From: Betaproteobacteria bacterium | GTDB taxonomy: Bacteria; Pseudomonadota; Gammaproteobacteria; Burkholderiales; Burkholderiaceae_F | Reading direction: 5' to 3' | Assembly: GCA_016861185.1 (NCBI GenBank) | Contig: BOKW01000002.1 | Coordinates: 434,001 to 498,000, forward strand | DNA length: 64,000 bases | Shown here: piece by piece, positions 8,576 to 17,857 of the stretch | How the letters are laid out: each line of letters begins with the position of its first letter | How positions within the stretch are numbered: position 1 is the stretch's first letter | The notes under the pieces: model-generated | Databases searched by the model: none | What the model was told of the DNA's origin: nothing | Seen by the model: the letters and a program-made list of their open reading frames with translations, nothing else | Position numbers and translations under genes: made by a program

Positions 8576-9497
8576 AGCCGAACTGCTTCAGCGCACGCTC
8601 GTCGTCACTCCAGCCGCGCCGCACACGCACGTGCGTCTCCAGGAAAACCGGCTTGTCGACGAGCCGCTCGATGTCGATCCGCGCCAGCCGACCGATCTCG
8701 CGCAGCTTCGCACCGTGCGCGCCGATCACGATCGCCTTGTGCGATTCGCGGTCGACGACCAGCGTGGCGGCGATCACGGCGCGTCCTTCGCCTTCCTCCC
8801 AACGATCGATCGTCACGGTCAGCCCGTACGGCAGCTCGTCGCCGAGCAGCCGGAACGCCTTTTCGCGGATCAGCTCGGCGGCGAGAAAACGCACGCTGCG
8901 ATCGGTGAACTGGTCGGCGTCGAACAGCGGCTCGCCTTCGGGCAGCAGCTTGCCGAGTTCGGCGAGCAGGTCGTCGAGCTGCCGCCCCTTCTCGGCGCTG
9001 ATCGGAACGAGTGCGGCGAACGGAAAGCGCTGCGCCGACGCCGCGAGCAGCGGCAGCAGCGCGTCGCGGTCCGCCACCTCGTCGGTCTTGTTGAGCGCCA
9101 GCACGACGTTGCCGCGCTCGGCACACTCCGGCGGCAGCAGCTCGAGCACCGTCTCGTCCTCGCGCGTCCAGCCGCGCGCGTCGATCACCAGCACGATCGC
9201 ATCGACCTCGGCGAGCGCCGCGCGCACCGTCTCGTTCATTCGCCGGGTCAGCAGCGACTTGTGCGTGCGCTGGAAGCCCGGCGTGTCGACGAAGATGAAC
9301 TGCCGCGCGGGCTGCGCGTCGGCCGCGCGCGTCAGCACGCCCAACACGCGATGGCGCGTCGTCTGCGGTTTGCGCGAGGTGATCGACACGTGTTCGCCGA
9401 CCAGCGCGTTGAGCAGCGTCGATTTGCCGACGTTGGGCCGGCCGACGATCGCGACGAATCCCGTGCGCGTCCGCGCGATCGGCTCCGCTGCGCTCAT
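8568..9497 (-). CDS. era: GTPase Era (16S rRNA processing / 30S assembly)
   Basis: 309 residues from the ATG at 9497. Era binds the 3' end of 16S rRNA and acts in 30S maturation. The GTPase motifs are GRPNVGKST (19-27), DTPGF, NKTD and the SAEKG loop; the C-terminal KH domain is seen around IVIGAHGAKLREIG. The frame is open far upstream into rnc, but the first in-frame ATG directly before the P-loop gives the normal length. The rnc-era-recO order is standard. Confidence 0.95.
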   Translation of the reverse strand: MSAAEPIARTRTGFVAIVGRPNVGKSTLLNALVGEHVSITSRKPQTTRHRVLGVLTRAADAQPARQFIFVDTPGFQRTHKSLLTRRMNETVRAALAEVDAIVLVIDARGWTREDETVLELLPPECAERGNVVLALNKTDEVADRDALLPLLAASAQRFPFAALVPISAEKGRQLDDLLAELGKLLPEGEPLFDADQFTDRSVRFLAAELIREKAFRLLGDELPYGLTVTIDRWEEGEGRAVIAATLVVDRESHKAIVIGAHGAKLREIGRLARIDIERLVDKPVFLETHVRVRRGWSDDERALKQFGYE

Positions 9498-9505
9498 GAC
9501 CAGAT

Positions 9506-10309
9506 TCAGCCGGCGGGCTCGGGACGTTCCGTGACCGGCGCCGAGTCGGCCGGTGCGACCGCCGCGGCCGCTTCGACGCGCGGCGCGGCCTCGCCGTCGG
9601 CGCCTGCCGCCTTGCGCTTGGCGCGGCGCGCGGCTTGCAGGACCGCCTGCGCGCCGTCGAACGCCTGCTTCGCCGCCGACTGTTCGGCCGCGCGCCGGCT
9701 GCGGCCGGTGCCGCGCACGCTGATCTCGAGCTTCGGGATCGAGCACTCGACCTCGAACTCCTGGTTGTGCGCGGCGCCGCGCGTTTCGACGACCGTGTAC
9801 ACGGGCAGCGGCAGCCGCTTGCCCTGCAGGTATTCCTGCAGCAGCGTCTTGCTGTCCTTGCCGAGCGTCTTCGGGTCGACATGCTTGAGCACCGGCTCGA
9901 ACAGTCGCGTGATCGCGTCGCGCGCGGCATCGAAGCCGCCGTCGACGAATACCGCGCCGAACGCCGCTTCCATCGTGTCGGCAAGGATCGAAGGGCGCCG
10001 GAAGCCGCCGCTCTTCATCTCCCCTTCGCCCAGCCGCAGGAACTCGGACAGCCCGAGCTTTTCGGCGATGTCCGCGAGCGACGACTGCTTGACGAGGTTG
10101 GCGCGCAGCCGCGAGAGATCGCCTTCGTTCAGCCGCGCGTACTTCTGATACAGAAGCTGCGCGATCGTGCAGTTCAACACCGCGTCGCCAAGGAACTCGA
10201 GCCGCTCGTTGTGCACGGCGCCGTGGCTGCGGTGCGTGACGGCCTGTTCCAGCAGCGCCGGATTGGTAAAGCGGTAGCCGAGGCGCTCTTCAAGCGCCGC
10301 GAGTTCCAT
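9506..10309 (-). CDS. rnc: Ribonuclease III
   Basis: 267 residues. It cleaves double-stranded RNA in rRNA and mRNA processing. The catalytic signature [12 protein letters not shown] (34-45) holds the metal-binding Glu and Asp; the second acidic cluster is in [19 protein letters not shown] dsRNA-binding domain follows ([19 protein letters not shown] through [13 protein letters not shown]). Beyond about residue 226 there is an Ala/Pro/Glu-rich tail of roughly 40 residues not present in E. coli RNase III (226 residues); such tails are seen in other betaproteobacteria. Confidence 0.95.
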   Translation of the reverse strand: MELAALEERLGYRFTNPALLEQAVTHRSHGAVHNERLEFLGDAVLNCTIAQLLYQKYARLNEGDLSRLRANLVKQSSLADIAEKLGLSEFLRLGEGEMKSGGFRRPSILADTMEAAFGAVFVDGGFDAARDAITRLFEPVLKHVDPKTLGKDSKTLLQEYLQGKRLPLPVYTVVETRGAAHNQEFEVECSIPKLEISVRGTGRSRRAAEQSAAKQAFDGAQAVLQAARRAKRKAAGADGEAAPRVEAAAAVAPADSAPVTERPEPAG

Positions 10310-10336
10310 GCGCAGGGCCTCCTCCGGCTCGGGGGA

Positions 10337-10717
10337 TCACGGAACCGTCTTGGTCGTCCGATCGCGCGTCGTCCCGGAGAAGTCGATCACCAGGCGGACG
10401 TTGTCGAGGATCGGTACGTTGTAGGTGTACGCGTAAGAGATCACGATGCGGTCTCCCTCCTTGGTGATGTCCAGGTCGCGGCTCGTGATCGACTTGATGT
10501 CGTCGATCGTGGCGTGGCGGTCGAACGCGGCGCGGATCTCGCCGACCGTGTTGGCCTCGTTCTTGATCTTCTGCACCGCCCGCTCGATCGCAATGTATTC
10601 GACCACCGCCGGCACCAGCTTGGCGCCGAGCATCAGCAGCGCCACCACGATCAGTCCGACGAACAGCAGCCCGACCAGGCTCAGGCCGCGCTGCCGCCCC
10701 CCCACGTGCGTTCTCAT
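10337..10717 (-). CDS. DUF4845 small membrane-anchored protein
   Basis: 126 residues from the ATG at 10717. A short N-terminus (MRTHVGGRQRGLS) precedes one transmembrane helix (LVGLLFVGLIVVALLMLGA), then a small soluble domain ending near a TYNVPILDNV segment; this fits DUF4845, a pilin-like membrane protein of unknown function that stands between lepB and rnc in many beta- and gammaproteobacteria. Three ATGs lie close together (10738, 10723, 10717); the last is chosen because a GGAG sits 6 bases before it. The gene immediately follows lepB. Confidence 0.85.
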   Translation of the reverse strand: MRTHVGGRQRGLSLVGLLFVGLIVVALLMLGAKLVPAVVEYIAIERAVQKIKNEANTVGEIRAAFDRHATIDDIKSITSRDLDITKEGDRIVISYAYTYNVPILDNVRLVIDFSGTTRDRTTKTVP

Positions 10718-10734
10718 GCGCATCTCCATGATTT

Positions 10735-11622
10735 TCAATGGAAACTACCGATCCGCCCCATATTGCCAAAATTCATCCAGATGAAAAAGGCGCGGCCGAC
10801 GATGTTTTCGTCCGGGACGAAGCCCCAATAGCGGCTGTCTTCGCTGTTGTCGCGATTGTCGCCCATCACGAAGTAATGGCCGGCAGGCACCCTGCAACTG
10901 ACGCCATCGATGGAATAGTCGCAGGCCTTCGGATGGGTGTGCTGGAACCCGCGCATCGGCGGCATGCTCGGCCCCTCGTTGACGATGATGCGGTGTTCGA
11001 CTGAACCGAGCTTCTCGACGTACTGCGCGTAGTACTGCACCCGCCCTTCCTCGAAGTACCGCTCGGCCGGGGTCGTCGGAACGCGGGCGCCGTTGATGAC
11101 GAGCTGCTTGCCGCGGTATTCGACGCGGTCGCCCGGAAGGCCGACGACGCGCTTGATGTAGTCCTGCGCGGGGTTGTGCGGGAAGCGGAACACGATCACG
11201 TCGCCGCGCTGCGGATCGCCGATCGGCACGATCTTCTTGTTGACGATCGGCAGCCGGATGCCGTACTGGTACTTGTTGACGAGGATGAGGTCGCCGATCT
11301 GCAGCGTCGGGATCATCGACCCCGACGGAATGCGGAACGGCTCGAACAGGAACGAGCGCAGCACGAAGACGAGCAGGATCACCGGGAAGAAGCTCGCCGT
11401 GTACTCCAGGTACCACGGCCGGCGCGTCAGCTTCTCGACCAGCAGCACGCGCTCGGTGGCGAGCGTGCGCTCGTCGGTCGCGCGGCTCTTCGCGTGCGCG
11501 TCGTACGCGGTCAGCGCCGCCTCGGCGGCATGTTCGCGGCGCTTCTTCAGCCACAGCACGTCGAGCAGCCACATCGCGAAGCTGACGACGAGCAGGACGA
11601 ACAGGATCAGCGCGAAGTTCAT
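10735..11622 (-). CDS. lepB: Signal peptidase I
   Basis: 295 residues. It removes signal peptides from secreted proteins on the periplasmic face of the inner membrane. Two N-terminal membrane helices (about 3-23 and 76-92) flank a charged cytosolic loop. The catalytic Ser102 is in PSGSMIPTL and the general base Lys157 in [12 protein letters not shown]; the conserved [14 protein letters not shown] box follows. The ATG overlaps the lepA stop (ATGA), so the two are translationally coupled, as in E. coli. Confidence 0.96.
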   Translation of the reverse strand: MNFALILFVLLVVSFAMWLLDVLWLKKRREHAAEAALTAYDAHAKSRATDERTLATERVLLVEKLTRRPWYLEYTASFFPVILLVFVLRSFLFEPFRIPSGSMIPTLQIGDLILVNKYQYGIRLPIVNKKIVPIGDPQRGDVIVFRFPHNPAQDYIKRVVGLPGDRVEYRGKQLVINGARVPTTPAERYFEEGRVQYYAQYVEKLGSVEHRIIVNEGPSMPPMRGFQHTHPKACDYSIDGVSCRVPAGHYFVMGDNRDNSEDSRYWGFVPDENIVGRAFFIWMNFGNMGRIGSFH

Positions 11623-13412
11623 TTGTCCTCAACCTGAAGGATCGCGAGGAAGGCCTCCTGCGGAATCTCGACGGTTCCGACCTGCTTCATCCGCTTCTTG
11701 CCGGCCTTCTGCTTTTCGAGCAGCTTCTTCTTGCGCGTGATGTCGCCGCCGTAACACTTGGCGAGCACGTTCTTGCGCAGCGCCTTGACGTTCTCGCGCG
11801 CGATGATGTTGGCACCGATCGCCGCCTGGATCGCGACGTCGTACATCTGGCGCGGGATGATCTCGCGCATCTTGGCGGCGATCTCGCGGCCGCGGTGCTG
11901 CGCGTTGGTCCGGTGCACGATCACCGACAGCGCATCGACGCGGTCGCCGTTGATCAGCATGTCGACCTTGACGACGTCGGCGGCGCGATACTCCTTGAAC
12001 TCGTAGTCCATCGACGCGTAGCCGCGCGAGACCGACTTCAGCTTGTCGAAGAAGTCGAGAACGATCTCCGCCAGCGGCAGCTCGTAGGTCAGGTGCACGT
12101 GCCGGCTGTGGTAAGCGAGGTCCTTCTGCACGCCGCGTTTGCCGGTGCACAGCGTGATCACCGGACCGACGTACTCCTGCGGGACGAAGATGGTCACGGT
12201 CACGATCGGCTCGCGGATCTCCTCGATCTTCGCCGGCTCGGGCATCTTCGACGGGTTTTCGACCTGAACGACCGTGCCGTCGCGCAGCAGCACCTCATAC
12301 ACGACCGAAGGCGCGGTCGTGATCAGGTCCATGTCGTACTCGCGTTCGAGCCGCTCCTGCACGATGTCCATGTGCAGCAGCCCGAGGAAACCGCAGCGGA
12401 AGCCGAAGCCGAGCGCCTGCGAGACCTCGGGCTCGAAGTGCAGCGCCGCATCGTTCAGCTGCAGCTTCGTCAGTGCGTCGCGCAGCGCTTCGTACTGGTT
12501 CGCCTCGACCGGATAAAGGCCGGCGAAGACCTGCGGCTTGACCTCCTTGAAGCCCGGCAGCGGCGCGGCCGCGGGTTTGCGCTCGTGCGTGACGGTGTCG
12601 CCGACGCGCGCGTCGCGCAGCTCCTTGATGCCGGCGATCACGAAGCCGACTTCGCCCGCGGTCAGCTGCTCGCGCTGCCTGGACTTCGGCGTGAAGACGC
12701 CGACCTGTTCGACCAGGTGCGACGCGCCGGTGGCCATCAGCAGGATCTTGTCCTTCGGCCGGATCACGCCGTTGACCACGCGCACCAGCATCACGACGCC
12801 CACGTAGTTGTCGAACCACGAGTCGATGATCAGCGCCTGCAGCGGCGCGGCCGGATCGCCTTTCGGCGGCGGCACGCGCTCGATGATCCGTTCGAGGATC
12901 TCGTCCACCCCCATGCCGGTCTTCGCGCTCGCGAGCACCGCGTCGTGCGCGTCGATGCCGATCACGTCTTCGATCTCGGCGCGCGCCGCCTCCGGGTCGG
13001 CCTGCGGCAGGTCCATCTTGTTCAGAACCGGCAGCACCTCCACGCCCAGCTCGATCGCGGTGTAGCAGTTGGCGACCGTCTGCGCCTCGACGCCCTGCGA
13101 GGCGTCGACTACCAGCAGCGCGCCTTCGCACGCCGACAGCGAGCGGCTCACCTCGTACGAGAAGTCGACGTGGCCCGGCGTGTCGATCAGGTTCAACTCG
13201 TAGACCTGGCCGTCGGCCGCCCTGTATTCGAGCGCTGCGGTCTGCGCCTTGATCGTGATGCCGCGCTCGCGTTCGAGCGCCATCGAGTCGAGCACCTGCT
13301 CCTCCATCTCGCGATCGGACAGGCCGCCGCAGCGCTGGATCAGCCGATCCGCCAGCGTCGACTTGCCGTGATCGATGTGGGCGATGATGGAGAAGTTACG
13401 GATGTGCTGCAT
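11619..13412 (-). CDS. lepA: Elongation factor 4 (LepA), ribosome back-translocase
   Basis: 597 residues from the ATG at 13412 (E. coli 599). A translational GTPase: the P-loop AHIDHGKST (10-18), switch [16 protein letters not shown] and SAK motifs are all present, followed by EF-G-like domains and the LepA-specific C-terminal domain ([16 protein letters not shown]). Upstream in-frame codons to 13496 add unconserved residues and were rejected. It heads the lepA-lepB-DUF4845-rnc-era-recO-pdxJ-acpS-nagZ block. Confidence 0.96.
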   Translation of the reverse strand: MQHIRNFSIIAHIDHGKSTLADRLIQRCGGLSDREMEEQVLDSMALERERGITIKAQTAALEYRAADGQVYELNLIDTPGHVDFSYEVSRSLSACEGALLVVDASQGVEAQTVANCYTAIELGVEVLPVLNKMDLPQADPEAARAEIEDVIGIDAHDAVLASAKTGMGVDEILERIIERVPPPKGDPAAPLQALIIDSWFDNYVGVVMLVRVVNGVIRPKDKILLMATGASHLVEQVGVFTPKSRQREQLTAGEVGFVIAGIKELRDARVGDTVTHERKPAAAPLPGFKEVKPQVFAGLYPVEANQYEALRDALTKLQLNDAALHFEPEVSQALGFGFRCGFLGLLHMDIVQERLEREYDMDLITTAPSVVYEVLLRDGTVVQVENPSKMPEPAKIEEIREPIVTVTIFVPQEYVGPVITLCTGKRGVQKDLAYHSRHVHLTYELPLAEIVLDFFDKLKSVSRGYASMDYEFKEYRAADVVKVDMLINGDRVDALSVIVHRTNAQHRGREIAAKMREIIPRQMYDVAIQAAIGANIIARENVKALRKNVLAKCYGGDITRKKKLLEKQKAGKKRMKQVGTVEIPQEAFLAILQVEDK

Positions 13413-13491
13413 CGCGGTTGCGACCGGGCGCTGCCTCATGGGCTGCGCCGGTCGGGATCGGGTGTCGAATCCCGGGGTTCGGCGCGCGGAA

Positions 13492-13530
13492 AGCAATAGA
13501 AAGGGGGTGCACCCCTGGGGCCACCCCCTT
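13492..13530 (-). terminator. Intrinsic terminator after mucD
   Basis: On the minus strand a stem AAGGGGGTG (13530-13521 side) pairs with CACCCCCTT (13509-13501) around a 12-base loop and is followed by the T-rich run TTCTATTGCTTT. It lies between mucD and lepA and would separate the sigma-E operon from the lepA block. Confidence 0.65.
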
Positions 13531-13568
13531 CCGCCACCGGGCGCGGATTCTACCGCGCCGGCACCCCG

Positions 13569-15017
13569 CTACCGGTCGGACGGCTTGATGATCACGAACG
13601 TGCTCTGGTCGCCGCGGCGCACCAGCAGCGCGACGTTGCGCTTAGGATCGAGCTTGCCCACCAGATCGTTGAACTGCTTCGCGTTCTGCACCTCGACGTT
13701 GTTGACCGCGACGATCAGATCGCCCGCGCGCAGTCCCGCCCGCGCCGCGGCGCCGTCGACCGAGTCGACCTGCACGGCGCCGCGCAAGCGCAGCTCCTTC
13801 AGCCGCTCGGCGGGAAGATCGGAGACGACCAGTCCGAGCACGTTGGCGCTGCCGCCGCCGCGCTGCGGCGACTCGCCGCGCCGTGCGACGGGCCGGTCGG
13901 CCGGCAGTTCGCCGACGGTCACCTGCAGGTCGCGTTGTGCGCCCTTGCGCCATACGGTCATCGTCACCTTGCTGCCCGGTTTGGTGCCGCCGACGATGCG
14001 CGGCAGATCGGTCGAACGCTCGATCGTCCTGCCGTCGAAGCGCAGGATCACGTCGCCCGCCTCCACGCCCGCCTTCTCGGCTGGGCTGTCGCGCTCGACC
14101 TGCGTGACGAGCGCGCCCTGCTGTTTCGGCAGACCCAGCGTTTCGGCCAGTTCCTTGGACACCGAATCGATGCCGACGCCGATGCGCCCGCGGATCACGC
14201 GGCCGGTCGTGCGAAGCTGCTCCTGAACGCGCATCGCCTCGTCGATCGGGATCGCGAACGAGATGCCGGCGTAGGCGCCCGACGTGGTGAAGATCTGCGA
14301 GTTGATGCCGACCACTTCGCCGCGCATGTTGATCAGCGGTCCGCCCGAGTTGCCGGGATTGACCGCCACGTCGGTCTGGATGAACGGCAGGAAGTCGCCG
14401 GTGTCGCGCCCCTTGGCGCTGACGATGCCGGCGGTGACCGTGTTGTCGAGGTTGAACGGCGAGCCGATCGCGATCACCCATTCGCCGACCTTCAGCTTCG
14501 CGGGATCGCCGATCGGCACGGTTGGCAGCCCGGTCGCGTCGATCTTCACCAGCGCCACGTCGGTGCGGCGGTCCGACCCGATCAGCTTGGCCTTGAACTC
14601 GCGCTTGTCGGGCAGCGTGACGATGATCTCGTCAGCGCCGTCGACGACGTGATGGTTCGTCATCACGTAGCCGTCGGCCGAGAGGATGAAGCCCGAGCCG
14701 ACGCCGCGCGGGATCTCCCGCTCGCCGCGTGGGCCGCGCGGCGGGCGCGGCTGCTGCGGGCCGGGCTGCGGGAAGAAGCGGCGGAAGAATTCGTAGAACG
14801 GGTCGCTCTCGTCGAGGTCGGGGAATTGCTGCATCGCCTGGCCGCCGATGCGGGCGATCGTGCGGATGTTGACGACCGCCGGGCCCGCGCGCTCGACCAG
14901 CGCCGTGAAGTCCGGTAATTGCGCCGCCGGCGTCTGCGCGCCGGCCGGAACGAAACCAAGCGCGCCCGCCAGCAGCAGAGCGGGCACGCCACGCGTGATA
15001 AGCGAGATCATTCGCAT
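13569..15017 (-). CDS. mucD: Periplasmic serine protease/chaperone, DegP/MucD type
   Basis: 482 residues with a signal peptide (about 1-28, ending AGAQ). A trypsin-like domain carries the triad His123 (TNHHVV), Asp153 (RTDVALVKI) and Ser224 (GNSGGPL); two PDZ domains follow (around IGVGIDSVSKELAE and NVLGLVVSDLPAERL). It degrades or refolds misfolded envelope proteins, and in Pseudomonas MucD lowers AlgU activity. It is the last gene of the rpoE-rseA-mucB-mucD operon, 33 bases after mucB. The proline-rich insert PGPQQPRPPRGPRG before the protease core is typical of the betaproteobacterial form. Confidence 0.95.
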   Translation of the reverse strand: MRMISLITRGVPALLLAGALGFVPAGAQTPAAQLPDFTALVERAGPAVVNIRTIARIGGQAMQQFPDLDESDPFYEFFRRFFPQPGPQQPRPPRGPRGEREIPRGVGSGFILSADGYVMTNHHVVDGADEIIVTLPDKREFKAKLIGSDRRTDVALVKIDATGLPTVPIGDPAKLKVGEWVIAIGSPFNLDNTVTAGIVSAKGRDTGDFLPFIQTDVAVNPGNSGGPLINMRGEVVGINSQIFTTSGAYAGISFAIPIDEAMRVQEQLRTTGRVIRGRIGVGIDSVSKELAETLGLPKQQGALVTQVERDSPAEKAGVEAGDVILRFDGRTIERSTDLPRIVGGTKPGSKVTMTVWRKGAQRDLQVTVGELPADRPVARRGESPQRGGGSANVLGLVVSDLPAERLKELRLRGAVQVDSVDGAAARAGLRAGDLIVAVNNVEVQNAKQFNDLVGKLDPKRNVALLVRRGDQSTFVIIKPSDR

Positions 15018-15050
15018 TCTCTTTCGGGTTGGTGAGCTGATTGCAGGGCT

Positions 15051-16073
15051 TCAGCGCGGCGCGCGGAACTCCACCGCTTGCGCCATCGCCTTGACCGTCG
15101 CCGGCGGCACCTCGCCGATCACGGTCACGTTCGCGTCGGCCACGCGCCGCGAAAACGCGCTGGTCGGTCCCTGCGACTGCGCGTATTCGGCCGCGGGTTC
15201 GGCCGCGCCGGGCTCGATGAACACGGACACCGTCGCGAGACCGTCGGAGTAGACCACCTGCATCGCGCTGCGGCCCGCGTCCGGCCCGGGTCCGATGCGG
15301 CGCGCCACCTCGAGCATCTTGCGGAATCCGGCGGGCGGCGCGACCTTCCAGCCAAGCTGCGCCAGGTCGACGCTGCGGTGCTCGCTGCGGTCGACCCGCC
15401 AGCCCTCGGTCGACCACGAAGGCTTGACCTGCGAGCGGTCCACGCGCTCGCCGATGCGCACGTCGACGAAGGCCATCTGCTCCAGCACCTCCTGCCGCTC
15501 GTTGAGCGTCTGCGCCTTCAGCAGCAGGCCCGAGATCCGGTCGACCCAGAGCTTGTAGCCGTAGCGCAGCGCGTCCTTCGGCTCGACATGGATCACTTGG
15601 CACTCGACGCCGGCGACGCGCTCGACCTCGCCCAGCCGCAGCGTGTAACGCTCCAGGATCTCGGCCGGATCGGCATTGGTGATCGCGGGGAACGACTCCT
15701 GTCCGGGTCTGCGCTCGATGACGACGCGGCGCGCGTCGGGAAAGATGCACTGCACCTCGTCGCCGCGACGGACGAACTCGCGCGGCACCCCGTCGAGCAT
15801 CTGCACGCGCTCGTGCGACATCGTGCCGTCGAACAGATGCACGATGCGCGAGGCCCGCACTTCAGCCCCGCGTTGATACACGAGCGTGCCGGAGAAGTTC
15901 ACCCGCTGCGCGGCCGTCTGCATCGCCTGCAGCCACTGCGCCTCGCTGCGTGGCGTCGATGCGCGGGAACGGTCGCTCTGCGCGAAGGCCGTGCCGGCCG
16001 TCGCGGCCAACAGGAACGCCCACAGCGTCCGCCACAGGCGCGTCTCGACCGCGCTCAGGATCGTCGACTGCAT
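15051..16073 (-). CDS. mucB: Sigma-E regulatory periplasmic protein MucB/RseB
   Basis: 340 residues with a signal peptide (about 1-31, ending TAFAQ). MucB/RseB binds the periplasmic part of the anti-sigma factor RseA/MucA and protects it from cleavage until envelope stress is sensed. Landmarks are FSGTLVYQRGAEV, RIVHLFDG, ERVQMLDGVPREFVRR and the second domain beginning near PPAGFRKM. It follows rseA by 4 bases and precedes mucD. Confidence 0.93.
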   Translation of the reverse strand: MQSTILSAVETRLWRTLWAFLLAATAGTAFAQSDRSRASTPRSEAQWLQAMQTAAQRVNFSGTLVYQRGAEVRASRIVHLFDGTMSHERVQMLDGVPREFVRRGDEVQCIFPDARRVVIERRPGQESFPAITNADPAEILERYTLRLGEVERVAGVECQVIHVEPKDALRYGYKLWVDRISGLLLKAQTLNERQEVLEQMAFVDVRIGERVDRSQVKPSWSTEGWRVDRSEHRSVDLAQLGWKVAPPAGFRKMLEVARRIGPGPDAGRSAMQVVYSDGLATVSVFIEPGAAEPAAEYAQSQGPTSAFSRRVADANVTVIGEVPPATVKAMAQAVEFRAPR

Positions 16074-16077
16074 CGGT

Positions 16078-16713
16078 TCAGCGCTGCGCGGGCGCGGAGG
16101 CGCGCAGATAGGGCGCAGTGCGCGGCATCATCGAACCGCCCGCGAGTTCGCGATGGGCCGCGAGATACGCTTCGAGTTCGGCGAGCCGCCGGATCTCGTT
16201 GGGCGCACCGGCCGCGGGTGTGGCCGCGACGGGCACGAGCGGCGCTGCCGCCGGCGCCGCGGTCTGTGCCGACGTGCTCGCACTCTGCACGGCCGGCGCC
16301 GTTGCCGTCTGCGTCGTCCCGGGCGCATCGCCGCGCAACTGCGGTACGACGATCACTGCGAGCATCGCGGCGGCCGCAGCGACCGCGGCGCCCGGCAGCA
16401 CCACGCGCCGCACCAGCCGCGCTCGATCCCGACCCGCGCGCGGCGCGACGATCGGCGGCTCTCCCTCCAGCGCAGCGCCCATCCGCAGCAGGAAGCGGTC
16501 CGATTGCAGACAGGCCACGTCCGACGAGCGCAGCGCGTCGCCGGCCACGTGCAGCAGCAGCCACTCGCGCCGCGCAGCGTGGTCGACGCCGAGGCGGCCG
16601 AGCAGCTTCGCGCATTCGGCCGGATCGAGCTCGCCGTCGATCAGGCACGACAGCGTTTCGCCCGAAAGCGGCGCCTCGCCGGAGGTCGATGCGGCTTGGT
16701 TTCGATTCGTCAT
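16078..16713 (-). CDS. rseA: Anti-sigma-E factor RseA (MucA type)
   Basis: 211 residues. The N-terminal cytosolic domain (about 16-85; LSCLIDGELDPAEC) is the sigma-binding part; one transmembrane helix spans about 104-124; the periplasmic part is Ala/Pro/Thr-rich and ends in a conserved helix around RRLAELEAYLAAHRELAG, where MucB is expected to bind. It holds RpoE inactive until proteolysis. It starts 4 bases after rpoE and is 4 bases before mucB, consistent with one operon. Confidence 0.9.
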   Translation of the reverse strand: MTNRNQAASTSGEAPLSGETLSCLIDGELDPAECAKLLGRLGVDHAARREWLLLHVAGDALRSSDVACLQSDRFLLRMGAALEGEPPIVAPRAGRDRARLVRRVVLPGAAVAAAAAMLAVIVVPQLRGDAPGTTQTATAPAVQSASTSAQTAAPAAAPLVPVAATPAAGAPNEIRRLAELEAYLAAHRELAGGSMMPRTAPYLRASAPAQR

Positions 16714-16717
16714 GGCT

Positions 16718-17317
16718 TCACCAGCGTTTGTCTTTCGAAGTGTCGAGCAGCGGGCGCAGTTCGTTGGCGATCGCCTCGCGCGCGCGGAAGATGCGCGAGC
16801 GTACGGTGCCGATCGGGCAGTTCATCGATTCGGCGATCTCCTCGTAGCTCAGCCCTTCGATCTCGCGCAGCACGATCGCAGTGCGCAGATCCTCGGGCAG
16901 CCGGTCGATCGCCCGGTTGACCGCTTCGCCGACCTGCTTGGACAGCAGCATCGAATCCGGCGTGTTGACGTCGCGCAACTGGTCGGCGTCGTCCATGCGC
17001 TCGGCGTCCTCGACCTCGGTCTCGGTGCTGGTCGGCGCGCGCCGCCCCTGGGCGACCAGGTGGTTCTTCGCCGTGTTGATCGCGATGCGATACAGCCATG
17101 TGTAGAAGGCACTGTCCCCACGAAAGTTCGGCAACGCGCGATACGCCTTGATGAACGCCTCCTGCGCCACGTCCTCGATCTCGCCGGGATCGCGGATCAG
17201 GCGCGACAGCAGACGGAAGATCTTGCGCTGGTATTTCGCCACCAGCAGCTCGAACGCCCGCTTGTCGCCGCGTTGAACGCGCTCGACCAACTGCCGGTCG
17301 ATCTCGCGATCGCTCAT
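16718..17317 (-). CDS. rpoE: RNA polymerase sigma factor RpoE (ECF, envelope stress)
   Basis: 199 residues, ECF sigma factor. Region 2 is LVAKYQRKIFRLLSRL to AFYTWLYRIAINTAKN; region 4 is LPEDLRTAIVLREIEGLSYEEIAESMNCPIGTVRSRI in pieces with the helix-turn-helix IAESMNCPIGTVRSR. It directs transcription of envelope-stress genes. A sigma-E-type promoter lies just upstream, indicating autoregulation. The gene heads the rseA-mucB-mucD operon. Confidence 0.96.
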   Translation of the reverse strand: MSDREIDRQLVERVQRGDKRAFELLVAKYQRKIFRLLSRLIRDPGEIEDVAQEAFIKAYRALPNFRGDSAFYTWLYRIAINTAKNHLVAQGRRAPTSTETEVEDAERMDDADQLRDVNTPDSMLLSKQVGEAVNRAIDRLPEDLRTAIVLREIEGLSYEEIAESMNCPIGTVRSRIFRAREAIANELRPLLDTSKDKRW

Positions 17318-17358
17318 CGGCGCACGCTCAGGACGGGGCGCTTGCCACGTGCTCCCGA

Positions 17359-17386
17359 TCTGACCGGGCGTCCCGTCTTTAGTTCG
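17359..17386 (-). promoter_or_regulatory. Sigma-E (ECF) promoter upstream of rpoE
   Basis: Minus strand: CGAACTA (-35, ending at 17380), a 16-base spacer, and TCAGA (-10, 17363-17359). This matches the family pattern GAACTT-N16/17-TCnnA in spacing and most bases. The predicted start near 17352 leaves a leader of about 35 nt before the rpoE ATG. Confidence 0.7.
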
Positions 17387-17401
17387 CGAACGGGCATGAC
17401 T

Positions 17402-17857
17402 TCAGGCAATTCGGTCGGAGATTCCGTCCAATCCGGGCGTTCGACGCTGCCGCCAGCGACCGGCGGCCGCCAGCCGACGGTACCCGATGTCGTCGAGCCC
17501 GTCGCGCCAGACCGGCAGAACGCGCCGTGGCCCGGTCCGCAGACAGATCAGCCAGGGCGAAACGAACACGGGTTCCGCCGCCGCGGTCTCGTCGCCGCGG
17601 CGCGTCGCGATCCGCCCTTCGGCGTCGATCCGCAGCGCCTGCGGCAGCCGGCCCGAACGGCGCCAGACCGCAAACACGGCACACGTCGCCGCGATCGCCA
17701 GCGCGGCCGCCACCAAGCCGACAGTCGTCGGCGCGCCGGACGCGCCGAGGACGAGAAGCGCGGAGGTCATCGCGGATGTCAGCAGGGCCAGCGCGACCAG
17801 CCGTCGTTGCAGCCGCGAAGGCCGCAGAACGACCCACGGCAGCCAGGGTTCAGACAC
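17402..17857 (-). CDS. Small membrane protein, possible YgfX/CptA relative
   Basis: 151 residues from a GTG start. Two adjacent hydrophobic helices near the N-terminus (about 20-40 and 44-65) precede a cytosolic part rich in Arg, Ala and Trp (FVSPWLICLRTGPRRVLPVWRDGLDDIGYRRL). Topology, size and the position between fabF and rpoE fit the YgfX/CptA-like protein found there in other betaproteobacteria; in E. coli that family is described as a membrane toxin acting on cytoskeletal proteins. Sequence evidence is thin, so the family call is an inference. It overlaps the fabF stop by 8 bases. Confidence 0.6.
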   Translation of the reverse strand: MSEPWLPWVVLRPSRLQRRLVALALLTSAMTSALLVLGASGAPTTVGLVAAALAIAATCAVFAVWRRSGRLPQALRIDAEGRIATRRGDETAAAEPVFVSPWLICLRTGPRRVLPVWRDGLDDIGYRRLAAAGRWRQRRTPGLDGISDRIA

